Shown here: piece by piece, positions 50,974 to 59,939 of the stretch
How positions within the stretch are numbered: the first letter of the stretch is position 1
Layout: the number at the start of each line of letters is the position of its first letter
Assembly (NCBI RefSeq): GCF_029254265.1
Contig: NZ_JAQWXX010000115.1
Location: forward strand, 1-64,000
Direction: 5' to 3'
DNA: 64,000 nucleotides
Origin: Algoriphagus sp.
GTDB taxonomy: Bacteria > Bacteroidota > Bacteroidia > Cytophagales > Cyclobacteriaceae
Program-made: the position numbers and the translations under genes
The notes under the pieces: model-generated
Database searches by the model: none
Told to the model about the DNA's origin: nothing
The model's input: only the letters and a program-made list of their open reading frames with translations

Positions 50974-52767
50974 ATGGCAACGCTAACAAAATCAACACAA
51001 GGAGGAGAATTCCTCATCAAAGATGTTCTTTCGAGTGACATTTTTATCCCTGAGCAATTTACAGAAGAGCAGCGAATGATGGCTCAGGCCTGCCAAGACT
51101 TTATCGATACTGAGATCACTCCAAATATCGAGGAGATTGACAGTATGAAGAATCCGGATTTGGTCCCCTCAATTTTTAAGAAGGCAGGAGATCTGGGTCT
51201 TTTGGGAATTACCGTTCCTGAGCAATATGGAGGAATGGGAATGAGCTTCAACACCTCTATGCTGATTGCTGACATCATAGGAGCAGCAGGATCGTTTTCT
51301 ACCACTTATGGAGCACATACAGGAATCGGTACACTTCCGATTTTGTATTATGGAGATGAGGCTCAAAAATCTAAATATCTTCCTAAACTAGCTACTGGCG
51401 AATGGGCAGCATGTTATTGCTTAACCGAGCCTGATGCTGGTTCGGATGCCAACAGTGGTAAAACCAAAGCGACTTTGTCAGCAGATGGTAAAACCTATAT
51501 GCTCAATGGTCAGAAGATGTGGATTTCTAATGCTGGCTTTGCAGATTTATTTATTGTCTTCGCCAAAATTGAAGATGATAAAAATCTGACGGCATTTATC
51601 GTGGAGAAAACATTTGGTGGAATCACCATGAATGAGGAGGAGAAAAAGATGGGCATTAAAGGCTCGTCTACCCGCCAGGTATTCTTTAACGATTGCCCGG
51701 TTCCAGTTGAGAATATGCTTTCTGAAAGACAAAATGGATTCAAGATCGCAGTTAATATTTTGAACATAGGAAGAGTGAAGTTGGGGGCAGGTGTACTTGG
51801 CGGAGTCCGTACGGTTACTTCTCTTGCCACTCAGTATTCTACAGACCGAAAGCAGTTTGGCGTAAGCATTAATACGTTTGGAGCAGTGAAAGCGAAACTC
51901 GCTGAAATGGCAACCAGAACATTCGTGACGGAATCACTTTGCTACAGGGCGGGTCAAGATATCGAAGACCAGATCAATTCATTAATCGCTGGAGGAATGG
52001 ATGAGACAGAGGCAAAGCTTAAAGGAGTGGAAGCTTTTGCAATTGAGTGTGCGATTGCAAAAATTCACGGTTCTGAGGTTTTGGACTACGTAGTAGATCA
52101 GGGCGTTCAGGTATATGGTGGAATGGGTTATTCTGCAGATGCCCCTATGGAGAGAGCCTATCGAGATGCTCGAATCGCTCGTATTTATGAGGGAACAAAT
52201 GAAATCAACAGAATGCTGATGGTTGGGATGCTCTTGAAGCGTGCAATGAAAGGTGAGATCAATCTTTTCGAGCCGGCAATGGCAGTTTCGGCGGAATTGA
52301 CAGGAGTACCATCCTTTGAGTCTATTGATACTTCAGAGCTTTTTGCAGCAGAAAAAGACGTGCTTAAAAAACTCAAGAAAGTATTTCTAATGGTTGGAGG
52401 AAAAGCAGCTATGGCACTTCAAGACAAAATTGAAGACGAGCAGGAAGTGATGATGAACTTAGCTGATGTAATGATTGAAATTTATGCCGCAGAATCAGGA
52501 ATTCTCCGAGCTGAAAAGCTGGTAGGTATGAAAGGAGAAGATGCTTGCCAAAGTCAAATCGCAATGGCTCAGGTTTATCTTTCTGAAGCAGTAGACAAAA
52601 TCGCAATGGCAGCTAAAGAAGCAATAGGTAGCTTCACCAAGGGGAATGAGCAAAAGGTCATGCTTATGGGCTTGAAGCGGTATACTAAGGCAGACTTGGT
52701 TGATACTAAAACACTGAGAAGACATATTGCTGACTACATGATAGCGCAAGGAAAATATCCATTTTGA
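50974..52767 (+). CDS. fadE: Acyl-CoA dehydrogenase (FadE-like)
   Basis: An FAD enzyme introducing the first double bond into acyl-CoA. The 597-residue length matches Bacillus FadE, which carries a C-terminal extension. Signatures are CYCLTEPDAGSDANS (FAD loop), MWISNAGFADLF, and the catalytic region RIYEGTNEINRM with Glu406 as a probable base. The C-terminal ~170 residues are a helical extension. It ends the operon and is followed by a strong terminator. Confidence 0.94.
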   Translation: MATLTKSTQGGEFLIKDVLSSDIFIPEQFTEEQRMMAQACQDFIDTEITPNIEEIDSMKNPDLVPSIFKKAGDLGLLGITVPEQYGGMGMSFNTSMLIADIIGAAGSFSTTYGAHTGIGTLPILYYGDEAQKSKYLPKLATGEWAACYCLTEPDAGSDANSGKTKATLSADGKTYMLNGQKMWISNAGFADLFIVFAKIEDDKNLTAFIVEKTFGGITMNEEEKKMGIKGSSTRQVFFNDCPVPVENMLSERQNGFKIAVNILNIGRVKLGAGVLGGVRTVTSLATQYSTDRKQFGVSINTFGAVKAKLAEMATRTFVTESLCYRAGQDIEDQINSLIAGGMDETEAKLKGVEAFAIECAIAKIHGSEVLDYVVDQGVQVYGGMGYSADAPMERAYRDARIARIYEGTNEINRMLMVGMLLKRAMKGEINLFEPAMAVSAELTGVPSFESIDTSELFAAEKDVLKKLKKVFLMVGGKAAMALQDKIEDEQEVMMNLADVMIEIYAAESGILRAEKLVGMKGEDACQSQIAMAQVYLSEAVDKIAMAAKEAIGSFTKGNEQKVMLMGLKRYTKADLVDTKTLRRHIADYMIAQGKYPF

Positions 52768-52789
52768 TAAATACACAGGATAATTATTT

Positions 52790-52821
52790 AAGCCTCCGAT
52801 TATTAAAATCGGAGGCTTTTT
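52790..52821 (+). terminator. Terminator after fadE
   Basis: AAGCCTCCGATT (52790-52801) and AATCGGAGGCTT (52807-52818) make a 12-bp stem with a 5-base loop, followed by a T run, about 22 bases after the stop codon. Confidence 0.92.
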
Positions 52822-52894
52822 GCTTTATAATGAATAGATTAAAGAAAAAATATTCTTATTATCCATTCCATTATTTTGATAAACCCCAGAAGAA

Positions 52895-53905
52895 TTGAAA
52901 AAGACCTTACTAATTTTAATTCCACTCTGCCTGTTGATACCTTTTGCTTTCCAGATGATGGGAGAGGATCCTGCATCCAAATTTATTGATTCGCTAAGCC
53001 CAGAACAGCGAAGTAAAGTGGTGTTGGATTTTGAAGATCAGCGAAAGTTGGATTGGCATTTTTTTCCAAGCACCATGTTTTCGCGTGAAGGAATTCCACT
53101 TGATGAGTTAAGTAGTCCTCAATTAGAGAAACTTGAAGAACTCATGCTTACTTTTCTTTCGAAATCGGGTTACGAAAAAGTTGAAAAAATTAAAGGACTG
53201 GAAGACGTATTGCGCGCTATTTCCGGTGATTCAGTTATGCGGGATTCAGGGAAATACTTTACCACCTTTTATGGAGACCCTAAGAATGATCCTGTTTGGG
53301 CCATGTCATTTGAAGGGCATCATATTTCCTTGAATTTTACGGTTGTGGACGGCGAAGTTTCTAGCACACCACGATTTTTGGGCGCAAATCCGGCAATGAT
53401 ACCAGAAGGTCCAAGAAAGGGTGATCGAACACTTCAAGAAGAAGAAGATTTAGGATTTGATTTGATCAACTCATTTACAGAAGCACAAAAGCAGAAAGCT
53501 ATTTTTCAAGAGGAGTCATTCAAAGATATTGTCTCCTTCAATATTCCAAAAGTAGATCCTTTTGAGCCAGCTGGGATTCCATATTCAGAATTAGACGCAG
53601 ATCAGCAAAAGAAATTGATGCGATTGATTGATGAATATTTGAATACCATGCCTAAGAAATCCGCAATGGAACGAAGGGATAAAATAATGGAGGAAGATCT
53701 AAGCGATATATATTTTGGGTGGGTTGGTGCTTTTAAACTGGGATCAGCTCATTATTACAGGATTCAAGGAAAGACGTTTTTGATTGAATTTGACAACTCT
53801 CAAAACAATGCGAATCATATACACACCGTTTGGAGGGATTTTGATGGTGATTTTGGGCGGGATCTAATCCATGAACATTTACAGTCTTCACCACATCATC
53901 ACTGA
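52895..53905 (+). CDS. DUF3500-family exported protein
   Basis: A 336-residue protein with a TTG start and signal peptide (about 1-20). The pattern WHFFPSTMFSREGI, LAEELM-like helices, FYGDPKNDPVWAMSFEGHHIS and the C-terminal HIHTVWRDFDGDFGRD match DUF3500. The ending HHH follows HEHLQSSP. The function of the family is not established. Upstream AGAAG may be a ribosome-binding site. Confidence 0.85.
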   Translation: MKKTLLILIPLCLLIPFAFQMMGEDPASKFIDSLSPEQRSKVVLDFEDQRKLDWHFFPSTMFSREGIPLDELSSPQLEKLEELMLTFLSKSGYEKVEKIKGLEDVLRAISGDSVMRDSGKYFTTFYGDPKNDPVWAMSFEGHHISLNFTVVDGEVSSTPRFLGANPAMIPEGPRKGDRTLQEEEDLGFDLINSFTEAQKQKAIFQEESFKDIVSFNIPKVDPFEPAGIPYSELDADQQKKLMRLIDEYLNTMPKKSAMERRDKIMEEDLSDIYFGWVGAFKLGSAHYYRIQGKTFLIEFDNSQNNANHIHTVWRDFDGDFGRDLIHEHLQSSPHHH

Positions 53906-54035
53906 TAAGTTTAGAAAGCTTTAAAAAAACTTAATAATTCAGATTTCTGTTCCTGATTTAAATCACTAACTTTCTTCTAATCCGGTGGAGAAGAAAACGG
54001 ATGATTTTATCCTTATCTCATTAAATCCCGAACCA

Positions 54036-54149
54036 ATGGCAAAACAACCAGAAGGTAAACCCAAGGACGATAAATCCAAGGCTACCAAAACACTGAAAGA
54101 AAAGAGGGCTGATAAAGCTGCTAAAAAAGAAAGTAAGAAGAATTATTAA
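54036..54149 (+). CDS. Small highly charged basic protein (37 residues)
   Basis: ATG 54036 to TAA 54149 encodes 37 residues, of which 14 are Lys and one is Arg (start MAKQPEGKPKDD, end KKESKKNY). It has no hydrophobic core and is likely disordered or coiled. A perfect-looking terminator follows within 25 bases, which supports a real transcript. I do not recognise the family; similar Lys-rich short proteins are common in Bacteroidota. Confidence 0.65.
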   Translation: MAKQPEGKPKDDKSKATKTLKEKRADKAAKKESKKNY

Positions 54150-54170
54150 AACCATTCGTTACTAGTATAA

Positions 54171-54199
54171 AGGGAAGTCTAAAGCTTCCCTATTTTTTG
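54171..54199 (+). terminator. Terminator after the 37-residue protein gene
   Basis: AGGGAAG (54171-54177) pairs with CTTCCCT around a short loop, followed by ATTTTTT. The remaining bases to 54368 show no other feature. Confidence 0.85.
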
Positions 54200-54368
54200 A
54201 TAGGGGTGCAAGAATCATTCAATAAGTTTGAAAATAGGAATAGTCTCATTTTCACAAAAGATTTTAATAAGAAAAGTTTGTTAAAAACTTGATTTATTCT
54301 GTCGGTTTCCCAATTCCAAGAAGAATTCGGATATTATCAGCTAATCCTATGCGCTAATCTTCTCTTAT

Positions 54369-56045
54369 ATGAATTTTCGTTTCGCTTACATCACGCTACT
54401 GTTCCTTATTTTCGAAGCGTGTTCACCTCGTGGAGAAAAAATATTCGGTGAGGATATCTCTACCTCATCGGAGCAGATATTGGCTGGAAAAAAACTTTTC
54501 GAACAAAATTGTTCCACCTGCCATAATTTTAATGAGAATGCAATCGGGCCAAATCTAAGTGGCTTAACCCGTCAGGTGGAAACAGATTGGATCAAAAGAT
54601 TCATAAAAAACCCTCAAGAGTTTTTTCTCGCCAAAGATGAAAGAGCGTTGAGGCTTCTGGCAATTTATAAGAATGAAATGCCGGCTTATCCTGCCTTTTC
54701 GGATCAAGATCTTGATGCTGTCCTCAGCTACCTTCATACGTTTGAAACACTTCCAATTGAAATTCTGGGAGATACCACTTCCAATCTTATTCCAGAGAAA
54801 ATTCTGGATTCCGGGATAAGATTAGAATTAGAATTTTTTGCGCAGCTGCCTGCTTCAGACACAGTGCCTGCTTTGGCCAAAATGACCAAAATGGAGCCAA
54901 TTCCAGGGACAAATCGCTTGATGATCAATGATCAGCGAATTGGAATCTATGAGTTGGTTGACCAAAAACCACAGCTCTATTTGGACCTGTTACAGCAAAA
55001 ACCGGATATGGTCAGCAAGCCAGGTTGGGCAACTGGGGTAGGTAGTTTTGCCTTTCACCCAGAATTCGACAAAAACGGACTTTTCTATACTGCGCATACT
55101 GAGCCAGGAGGAACACAGCCTTCTGATTTCGGCTATACGGATAGTTTAGCGGTCTTCATGCAATGGGTCTTGACGGAATGGAAAGCGGATTCTCCAAGCG
55201 CTAAAATCTTCAAAGGAAGTAATCGAGAAGTCCTTCGGATCGATAATTCCTCACAAGCTCATGGAATGCAAGAGCTGACTTTCAATCCAAATTCGAAGAA
55301 AGGAGATCCTGATTTTGGATTGCTTTACATTGGTTATGGTGATGGAGGAACAGCTGAAAAAAGATTTGCCCATATTTCTAACCATGGAGGAGCGGGAATT
55401 TATAGTAGCATTTTGCGAATCGATCCAGCTGGAAAAGACGGAAAAAATGGAAAATACGGAATACCCAAAATCAATCCTTTTGCAGGAGCTCCGGGAAAAG
55501 CTGGTGAAGTTTTGGCCTTTGGATTCCGAAATCCTAACCGGATCTTTTGGAATGAGTCAGGAATTCTTTTTGCCACCGATATTGGACAACATAGCATTGA
55601 AGAAATCAATTTGATAGAGCCAGGTAAGTTTTATGGCTGGCCCATTCGCGAAGGAAGGTTTATGATCAATCCTTTTGGAAGCTTCCGCACGCTTTATCCC
55701 TTGCCGAAGGATGATGCAGAAAAGGGTGTCACTTATCCATTGATCCAGCTGGAGCATGATGAGACCGTTGCAGTGATCGGTGGATATTTTCTTCCTGAAG
55801 GAAATCTTAAGGGCGATTTCATTTTTGGAGACATTCCAACGGGCCGATTGTTTTTAGCTGATTTGAATCAGAGACCTACCCCTGAAGTAAAAAGTCTGAA
55901 AGTCATTTTTGAGGGAAAAGAAACTACCATGGAAGAATTGGTTGGTGGCCGAGTAGATTTGAAATTCGGAATAGATGCTGAAAAGCAAGTTTACATCATG
56001 AGTAAGAATCAGGGAAAAATTTATAAAATTATCAACACCCTATGA
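54369..56045 (+). CDS. Cytochrome c / sugar-dehydrogenase fusion lipoprotein
   Basis: A 558-residue exported protein. Signal peptide with lipobox (Cys18), a single-haem cytochrome c domain (haem Cys48-x-x-Cys51-His52; axial Met probably in NEMPAY), and a beta-propeller glucose/sorbosone-dehydrogenase domain (about 150-555; FAFHPEFDKNGLFYTAHTEP, SQAHGMQELTFNP, GFRNPNRIFW). Such enzymes oxidise sugars or alcohols with PQQ, passing electrons to the fused haem. No PQQ synthesis genes are in the window. It overlaps the next gene by ATGA. Confidence 0.88.
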   Translation: MNFRFAYITLLFLIFEACSPRGEKIFGEDISTSSEQILAGKKLFEQNCSTCHNFNENAIGPNLSGLTRQVETDWIKRFIKNPQEFFLAKDERALRLLAIYKNEMPAYPAFSDQDLDAVLSYLHTFETLPIEILGDTTSNLIPEKILDSGIRLELEFFAQLPASDTVPALAKMTKMEPIPGTNRLMINDQRIGIYELVDQKPQLYLDLLQQKPDMVSKPGWATGVGSFAFHPEFDKNGLFYTAHTEPGGTQPSDFGYTDSLAVFMQWVLTEWKADSPSAKIFKGSNREVLRIDNSSQAHGMQELTFNPNSKKGDPDFGLLYIGYGDGGTAEKRFAHISNHGGAGIYSSILRIDPAGKDGKNGKYGIPKINPFAGAPGKAGEVLAFGFRNPNRIFWNESGILFATDIGQHSIEEINLIEPGKFYGWPIREGRFMINPFGSFRTLYPLPKDDAEKGVTYPLIQLEHDETVAVIGGYFLPEGNLKGDFIFGDIPTGRLFLADLNQRPTPEVKSLKVIFEGKETTMEELVGGRVDLKFGIDAEKQVYIMSKNQGKIYKIINTL

Positions 56046-57325
56046 AAAAGTTATTGAAAAGCCTACCGGTAATCGCCCTTGGCTTAGTAGTACTCATCTC
56101 TTCTTGCCAACAGCCGGAAGAAAAAGTCGAATTTATAGTCAATGAAAGGGCCATTGCGAGATTGGATTCCACACTTCAGAGCTACGTCAACTCCGGAAAT
56201 GTAGCCGGAATCTCTGCGTTGATTTTCGAAAAAGATCAGGAGGTTTATTTCAATGCCTTTGGCTTTGCCAACCAAGAGAAACAAATCCCGATGGATAGAA
56301 ACACCATTGTGCAGATTTATTCCATGACCAAACCGATTACCGGAACTGCACTGATGACACTTTGGGAAGAAGGGAAATTTCAATTGGATGATCCCTTGGA
56401 GAAATACGCACCAGAGTTCGCTAATATGAAGGTATATCAGGGAGTGGATGAGAATGGTAAAATGATTCTGGTGGATGCTGATCGACCTGTTACGATTCGA
56501 GATATCACTAGGCATACTGCAGGATTTCCTAACCGAAATGATATTCCCGGGCTTAGTGAGCTGATGGCTGAGAAAGATGCTCGAAGCTATGAAAACACGC
56601 TGACCCAAATGGCTGAAAAGATCGGAAGCACTCCGCTTTGGTTTCAGCCAGGGACCCAATGGGAATATGGCCAATCTGTGGATGTTCAGGCATTTTTGGT
56701 TGAAAGACTTTCCGGAGTGCCCTATGCTGAATATGTCCAAGAGCATGTTTTGAGCCCATTAAAAATGAATACTACCCGCTATGTAGTTCCAGAAGAAGAT
56801 TTAAATCGATTCTCGGCAGCCTATCAGCGAACTGGTGAAGGGCAATTGACGCAAATGCCAGATTCGGCTGCGCATGCATTTAATTTAAAAAAGTGGCCTT
56901 TGACACCCGGAGGTTTTGGATTGACTTCCACTTTGGATGATTACATGACCTTTGCTCGAATGCTTGTCAATGAAGGAACAATCAATGGAACGACTATTCT
57001 AAAACCAGAAACCGTAAAACTGATGGCAACAAACCATCTTCCAGATTCTGTCACAGAGCGATCTTGGCTGCCAAGTAAAGGCCGAGTGGGATTTGGAATT
57101 GACTTTGCCGTACGAACAGACCCTCCTGCAACAGCTGAAGAAATGAATGGTGTGGTGGGAGAATTTTTCTGGGACGGAGCAGCTAGTACCCTATTTTGGG
57201 TTGATCCTAAAAATGATTTGGTAGCAGTGCTTTTTGTCCAGCTTTATCCTTACGATGGGATTGGGCTACATAAAAATTTTAGGGATGCTGTGTATGGAAA
57301 AATTGTAGTGAATCCAGCTCAATAA
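56042..57325 (+). CDS. Serine hydrolase lipoprotein (class C beta-lactamase-like family)
   Basis: A 427-residue predicted lipoprotein (lipobox ending at Cys22). Nucleophile motif Ser94-Met-Thr-Lys97 (IYSMTKPITGTAL), second motif Tyr in WEYGQSVDVQ and a C-terminal FWDGAAST where KTG/HTG would stand. It resembles esterase/peptidase members (EstB-like) more than true beta-lactamases. Co-transcribed with the upstream cytochrome-dehydrogenase by a 4-base overlap and 16 bases before the alpha/beta hydrolase. Confidence 0.9.
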   Translation: MKKLLKSLPVIALGLVVLISSCQQPEEKVEFIVNERAIARLDSTLQSYVNSGNVAGISALIFEKDQEVYFNAFGFANQEKQIPMDRNTIVQIYSMTKPITGTALMTLWEEGKFQLDDPLEKYAPEFANMKVYQGVDENGKMILVDADRPVTIRDITRHTAGFPNRNDIPGLSELMAEKDARSYENTLTQMAEKIGSTPLWFQPGTQWEYGQSVDVQAFLVERLSGVPYAEYVQEHVLSPLKMNTTRYVVPEEDLNRFSAAYQRTGEGQLTQMPDSAAHAFNLKKWPLTPGGFGLTSTLDDYMTFARMLVNEGTINGTTILKPETVKLMATNHLPDSVTERSWLPSKGRVGFGIDFAVRTDPPATAEEMNGVVGEFFWDGAASTLFWVDPKNDLVAVLFVQLYPYDGIGLHKNFRDAVYGKIVVNPAQ

Positions 57326-57341
57326 TTAAAAACAAACTTGT

Positions 57342-59795
57342 ATGAAGAAATTTTTTAAGAAAATAGGGACTTGGATCAAAGGCAAACTTAACCTCATCAA
57401 GCCGGGAGCATTTGCGATCAAAGGTGCAGCGATTGGGTTGTTGGTTCTAACTTTGATCGTTTTTGTAATTGAGATAGTAGGGATGAGTGTCAACTGGAAG
57501 GATCCTTGGATTCTTGTTTTTGGGTTGTTGATTCTTCTTGCTGTGACCCTGGTTTCATTCCTTGCTGTCAAGCTGATCAAATTGATTTTTGAAATCCCGA
57601 AAGATTATAAACGAGTATTAATTGCTTGCGCCATTCTGCTCAGCTTGGTCCGGCTAAGTGACGAGCGATATGCGATTTTTCTGGTGTTGATTTTTTCACT
57701 TTTTGGTGCCGGGATTGCGATGTTTTGGAAAGGGCATTTTCAGCGTTTAACCACTCCCAAGAAAGTTGTTTCCATCTTGGGATTTTTGGTAGGAATAGCG
57801 GGAATAGGCTTTTTGATCTATTTTGGAAGTATTCGCGGATTAGAAATCGATGAACAGATCAATGCTGCCAAACTCACGGAAGATAAGATTTCACCGATTG
57901 AAGCTGCCTCTCCAGCACTGAATGGAAGCTTTCAGTTTACCACTTTTACCTACGGGTCCGGAAAGGATCTGCGACGAGAGGAATTTGCTGAAGGCGCCAC
58001 CTATCAGACCGAATCGGTAGATGGGAGAGCTTTTATTGATAATTGGGAAAAATTTGGGGGCTGGTGGCGTGAGAAGTATTGGGGATTCGATGCAAAAGAA
58101 TTACCGCTTAATGCCCGAGTTTGGATGCCGGAAGGTAAAGGGCCTTTTCCGTTGGTTTTGGTGGTTCATGGCAATCATTCCATGCAGGACTTCTCTGACC
58201 CTGGCTATGATTACTTGGGCGAGTTTTTAGCCTCCAAAGGCATGATCTTAGCCTCAGTGGATGAGAATTTTATCAATGGGTCTTGGACAGATCTTTTTGG
58301 TCGGTTGGAAAAGGAAAATGATGCCCGAGGCTGGATCTTGCTTGAGCATTTGCGGGTTTGGGACGAGTGGAATAAAGATGAAACTCATCCGCTATTCCAA
58401 AAAGTGGATATGAATAAACTTGCGCTGATGGGTCACAGTCGTGGTGGAGAAGCAGTAGGTCATGCGGCCATGCTAAATGCCTTGGAATATTATCCAGATG
58501 ACGCATCCATCAAACAGGGGTACCATTTCAACATCAAAGGAATAGTGGCGATAGCGCCTGTGGACGGGCAGTATAAGCCGGGAGGTTCAGGGACGAAATT
58601 TGAAAACGTGAATTACCTGACTTTTCATGGAGCTCAGGATGCGGATGTGACTTCTTTTTCAGGAGCAATGCAATATGAGCGAATCAAATTCACTGATAGC
58701 GCCTACCATTTCAAGTCTGCTGTCTATATCGCTGGTGCAAATCACGGGCAATTCAACACTTCTTGGGGAGATAATGATTATGGGGTGACTTTCAAAGGAA
58801 TTCTCAATCTAGGTCAATTGATACCTGCGGAGGAACAGCAGGAAGTGGCTAAAGTGTATATCGGAGCTTTTTTGGAAGCTTCCCTGAATGATCGAAGGGA
58901 ATATTTGCCTTTATTTCAAGATGCCAGAAAAGGAAAAGATTGGCTTCCAGAGTCTATTTACCTAAGTCAATTTGAAGATTCAAATACTCGAATTTGGGCG
59001 AATTTTGATGAGGATTTTGAACTGACGAGTACTACTACAGGAGGTGTTGCTGATGGAGAGAATCTAACTGTCTGGAGAGAATCAGAAATCGAGATGGAAT
59101 ATGGGAAAAAGGGAAGTCGGGCAGTTTATTTAGGATGGAACTATGAGAAATTAAATGAGGATATCGATACCCTTTGGAAAGATGGCGCCAAACCGACGAT
59201 TCCAGATTCAGTCTTAGCGAGTTACTCGATTAGCCTGGACTCGATGAGTTTCAGACCAGACTCCACTTCTGTATTGGCATTTTCTCTTGCAGAATCTACC
59301 GAAAGCTCCAATCCGAAAAGTGGAGGCAAATGGAAAAACGATAATGATTCTAATAATAATAATGATTCTAATTCAGATGAGGAGTTGAATGCTGAAGGCG
59401 ATAACAACTCAGAGGAAGAATCAACGAATGAGGAAGCCATCGAAGAAAAGGAGGATGAAGAAGCTGAAAAAACTCCTGATGCTCCCCTAGACTTCACGAT
59501 CATCTTGACCGATCAGTCTGGTGCAGAAATCAGTTTTCTTCTGTCAGAATTTTCTCATCTTCAGCGGCAGATCAAGTCTAGAGTATTGAAACTGGACTTT
59601 CTGGATAAGAAGGATCATTCAGAAAATATTTTCCAAACATTCACTTTTGATCTGGAAAAATTGAAATCTAAGAATCCTGACTTTGCGCTGCAGACATTGC
59701 ATCAGATTACATTTCAGTTTGATCAAAATGAAAGCGGCGTTATTATTCTAGACCAACTCGGGATTTCGAAGAATATTAATTTGGTAAAACGCTGA
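57342..59795 (+). CDS. Membrane-anchored alpha/beta hydrolase with acidic linker
   Basis: An 817-residue protein. Four to five N-terminal transmembrane helices (about 20-45, 50-75, 85-110, 112-130 and 140-165) precede an alpha/beta-hydrolase domain (about 240-560): oxyanion region LVVHGNHSMQDF, nucleophile Ser366 in LMGHSRGGEA, and His in GANHGQFNTS. A strongly acidic Asn/Glu-rich linker (about 660-715) precedes a C-terminal beta-rich domain that may bind carbohydrate. The substrate is unknown. This combination of membrane bundle, hydrolase and acidic linker is unusual. Confidence 0.85.
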   Translation: MKKFFKKIGTWIKGKLNLIKPGAFAIKGAAIGLLVLTLIVFVIEIVGMSVNWKDPWILVFGLLILLAVTLVSFLAVKLIKLIFEIPKDYKRVLIACAILLSLVRLSDERYAIFLVLIFSLFGAGIAMFWKGHFQRLTTPKKVVSILGFLVGIAGIGFLIYFGSIRGLEIDEQINAAKLTEDKISPIEAASPALNGSFQFTTFTYGSGKDLRREEFAEGATYQTESVDGRAFIDNWEKFGGWWREKYWGFDAKELPLNARVWMPEGKGPFPLVLVVHGNHSMQDFSDPGYDYLGEFLASKGMILASVDENFINGSWTDLFGRLEKENDARGWILLEHLRVWDEWNKDETHPLFQKVDMNKLALMGHSRGGEAVGHAAMLNALEYYPDDASIKQGYHFNIKGIVAIAPVDGQYKPGGSGTKFENVNYLTFHGAQDADVTSFSGAMQYERIKFTDSAYHFKSAVYIAGANHGQFNTSWGDNDYGVTFKGILNLGQLIPAEEQQEVAKVYIGAFLEASLNDRREYLPLFQDARKGKDWLPESIYLSQFEDSNTRIWANFDEDFELTSTTTGGVADGENLTVWRESEIEMEYGKKGSRAVYLGWNYEKLNEDIDTLWKDGAKPTIPDSVLASYSISLDSMSFRPDSTSVLAFSLAESTESSNPKSGGKWKNDNDSNNNNDSNSDEELNAEGDNNSEEESTNEEAIEEKEDEEAEKTPDAPLDFTIILTDQSGAEISFLLSEFSHLQRQIKSRVLKLDFLDKKDHSENIFQTFTFDLEKLKSKNPDFALQTLHQITFQFDQNESGVIILDQLGISKNINLVKR

Positions 59796-59881
59796 ATGGA
59801 TAGTTGATTTTTTAATCAATTTGTCAATTCAAAACAATAAAATACCGCACGATGTAATTTTTGTGGTTTAGTTATATCTAT

Positions 59882-59898
59882 TTTGTCAAATTGACAAA
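59882..59898. promoter_or_regulatory. Palindrome upstream of the sugar-dehydrogenase lipoprotein gene
   Basis: TTTGTCAA-A-TTGACAAA is a perfect 17-bp palindrome, 42 bases before the start codon at 59940. Placed in a promoter region, it is probably an operator; the regulator is not identified. Confidence 0.45.
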
Positions 59899-59939
59899 TT
59901 AAAGAGAGTTATCTCGATTAACCCGTAATCATATTATTT

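Noticed and set aside
56084-56746. 220-codon minus-strand open frame
   Set aside because: Shadow of the serine hydrolase gene, which has clear catalytic motifs.
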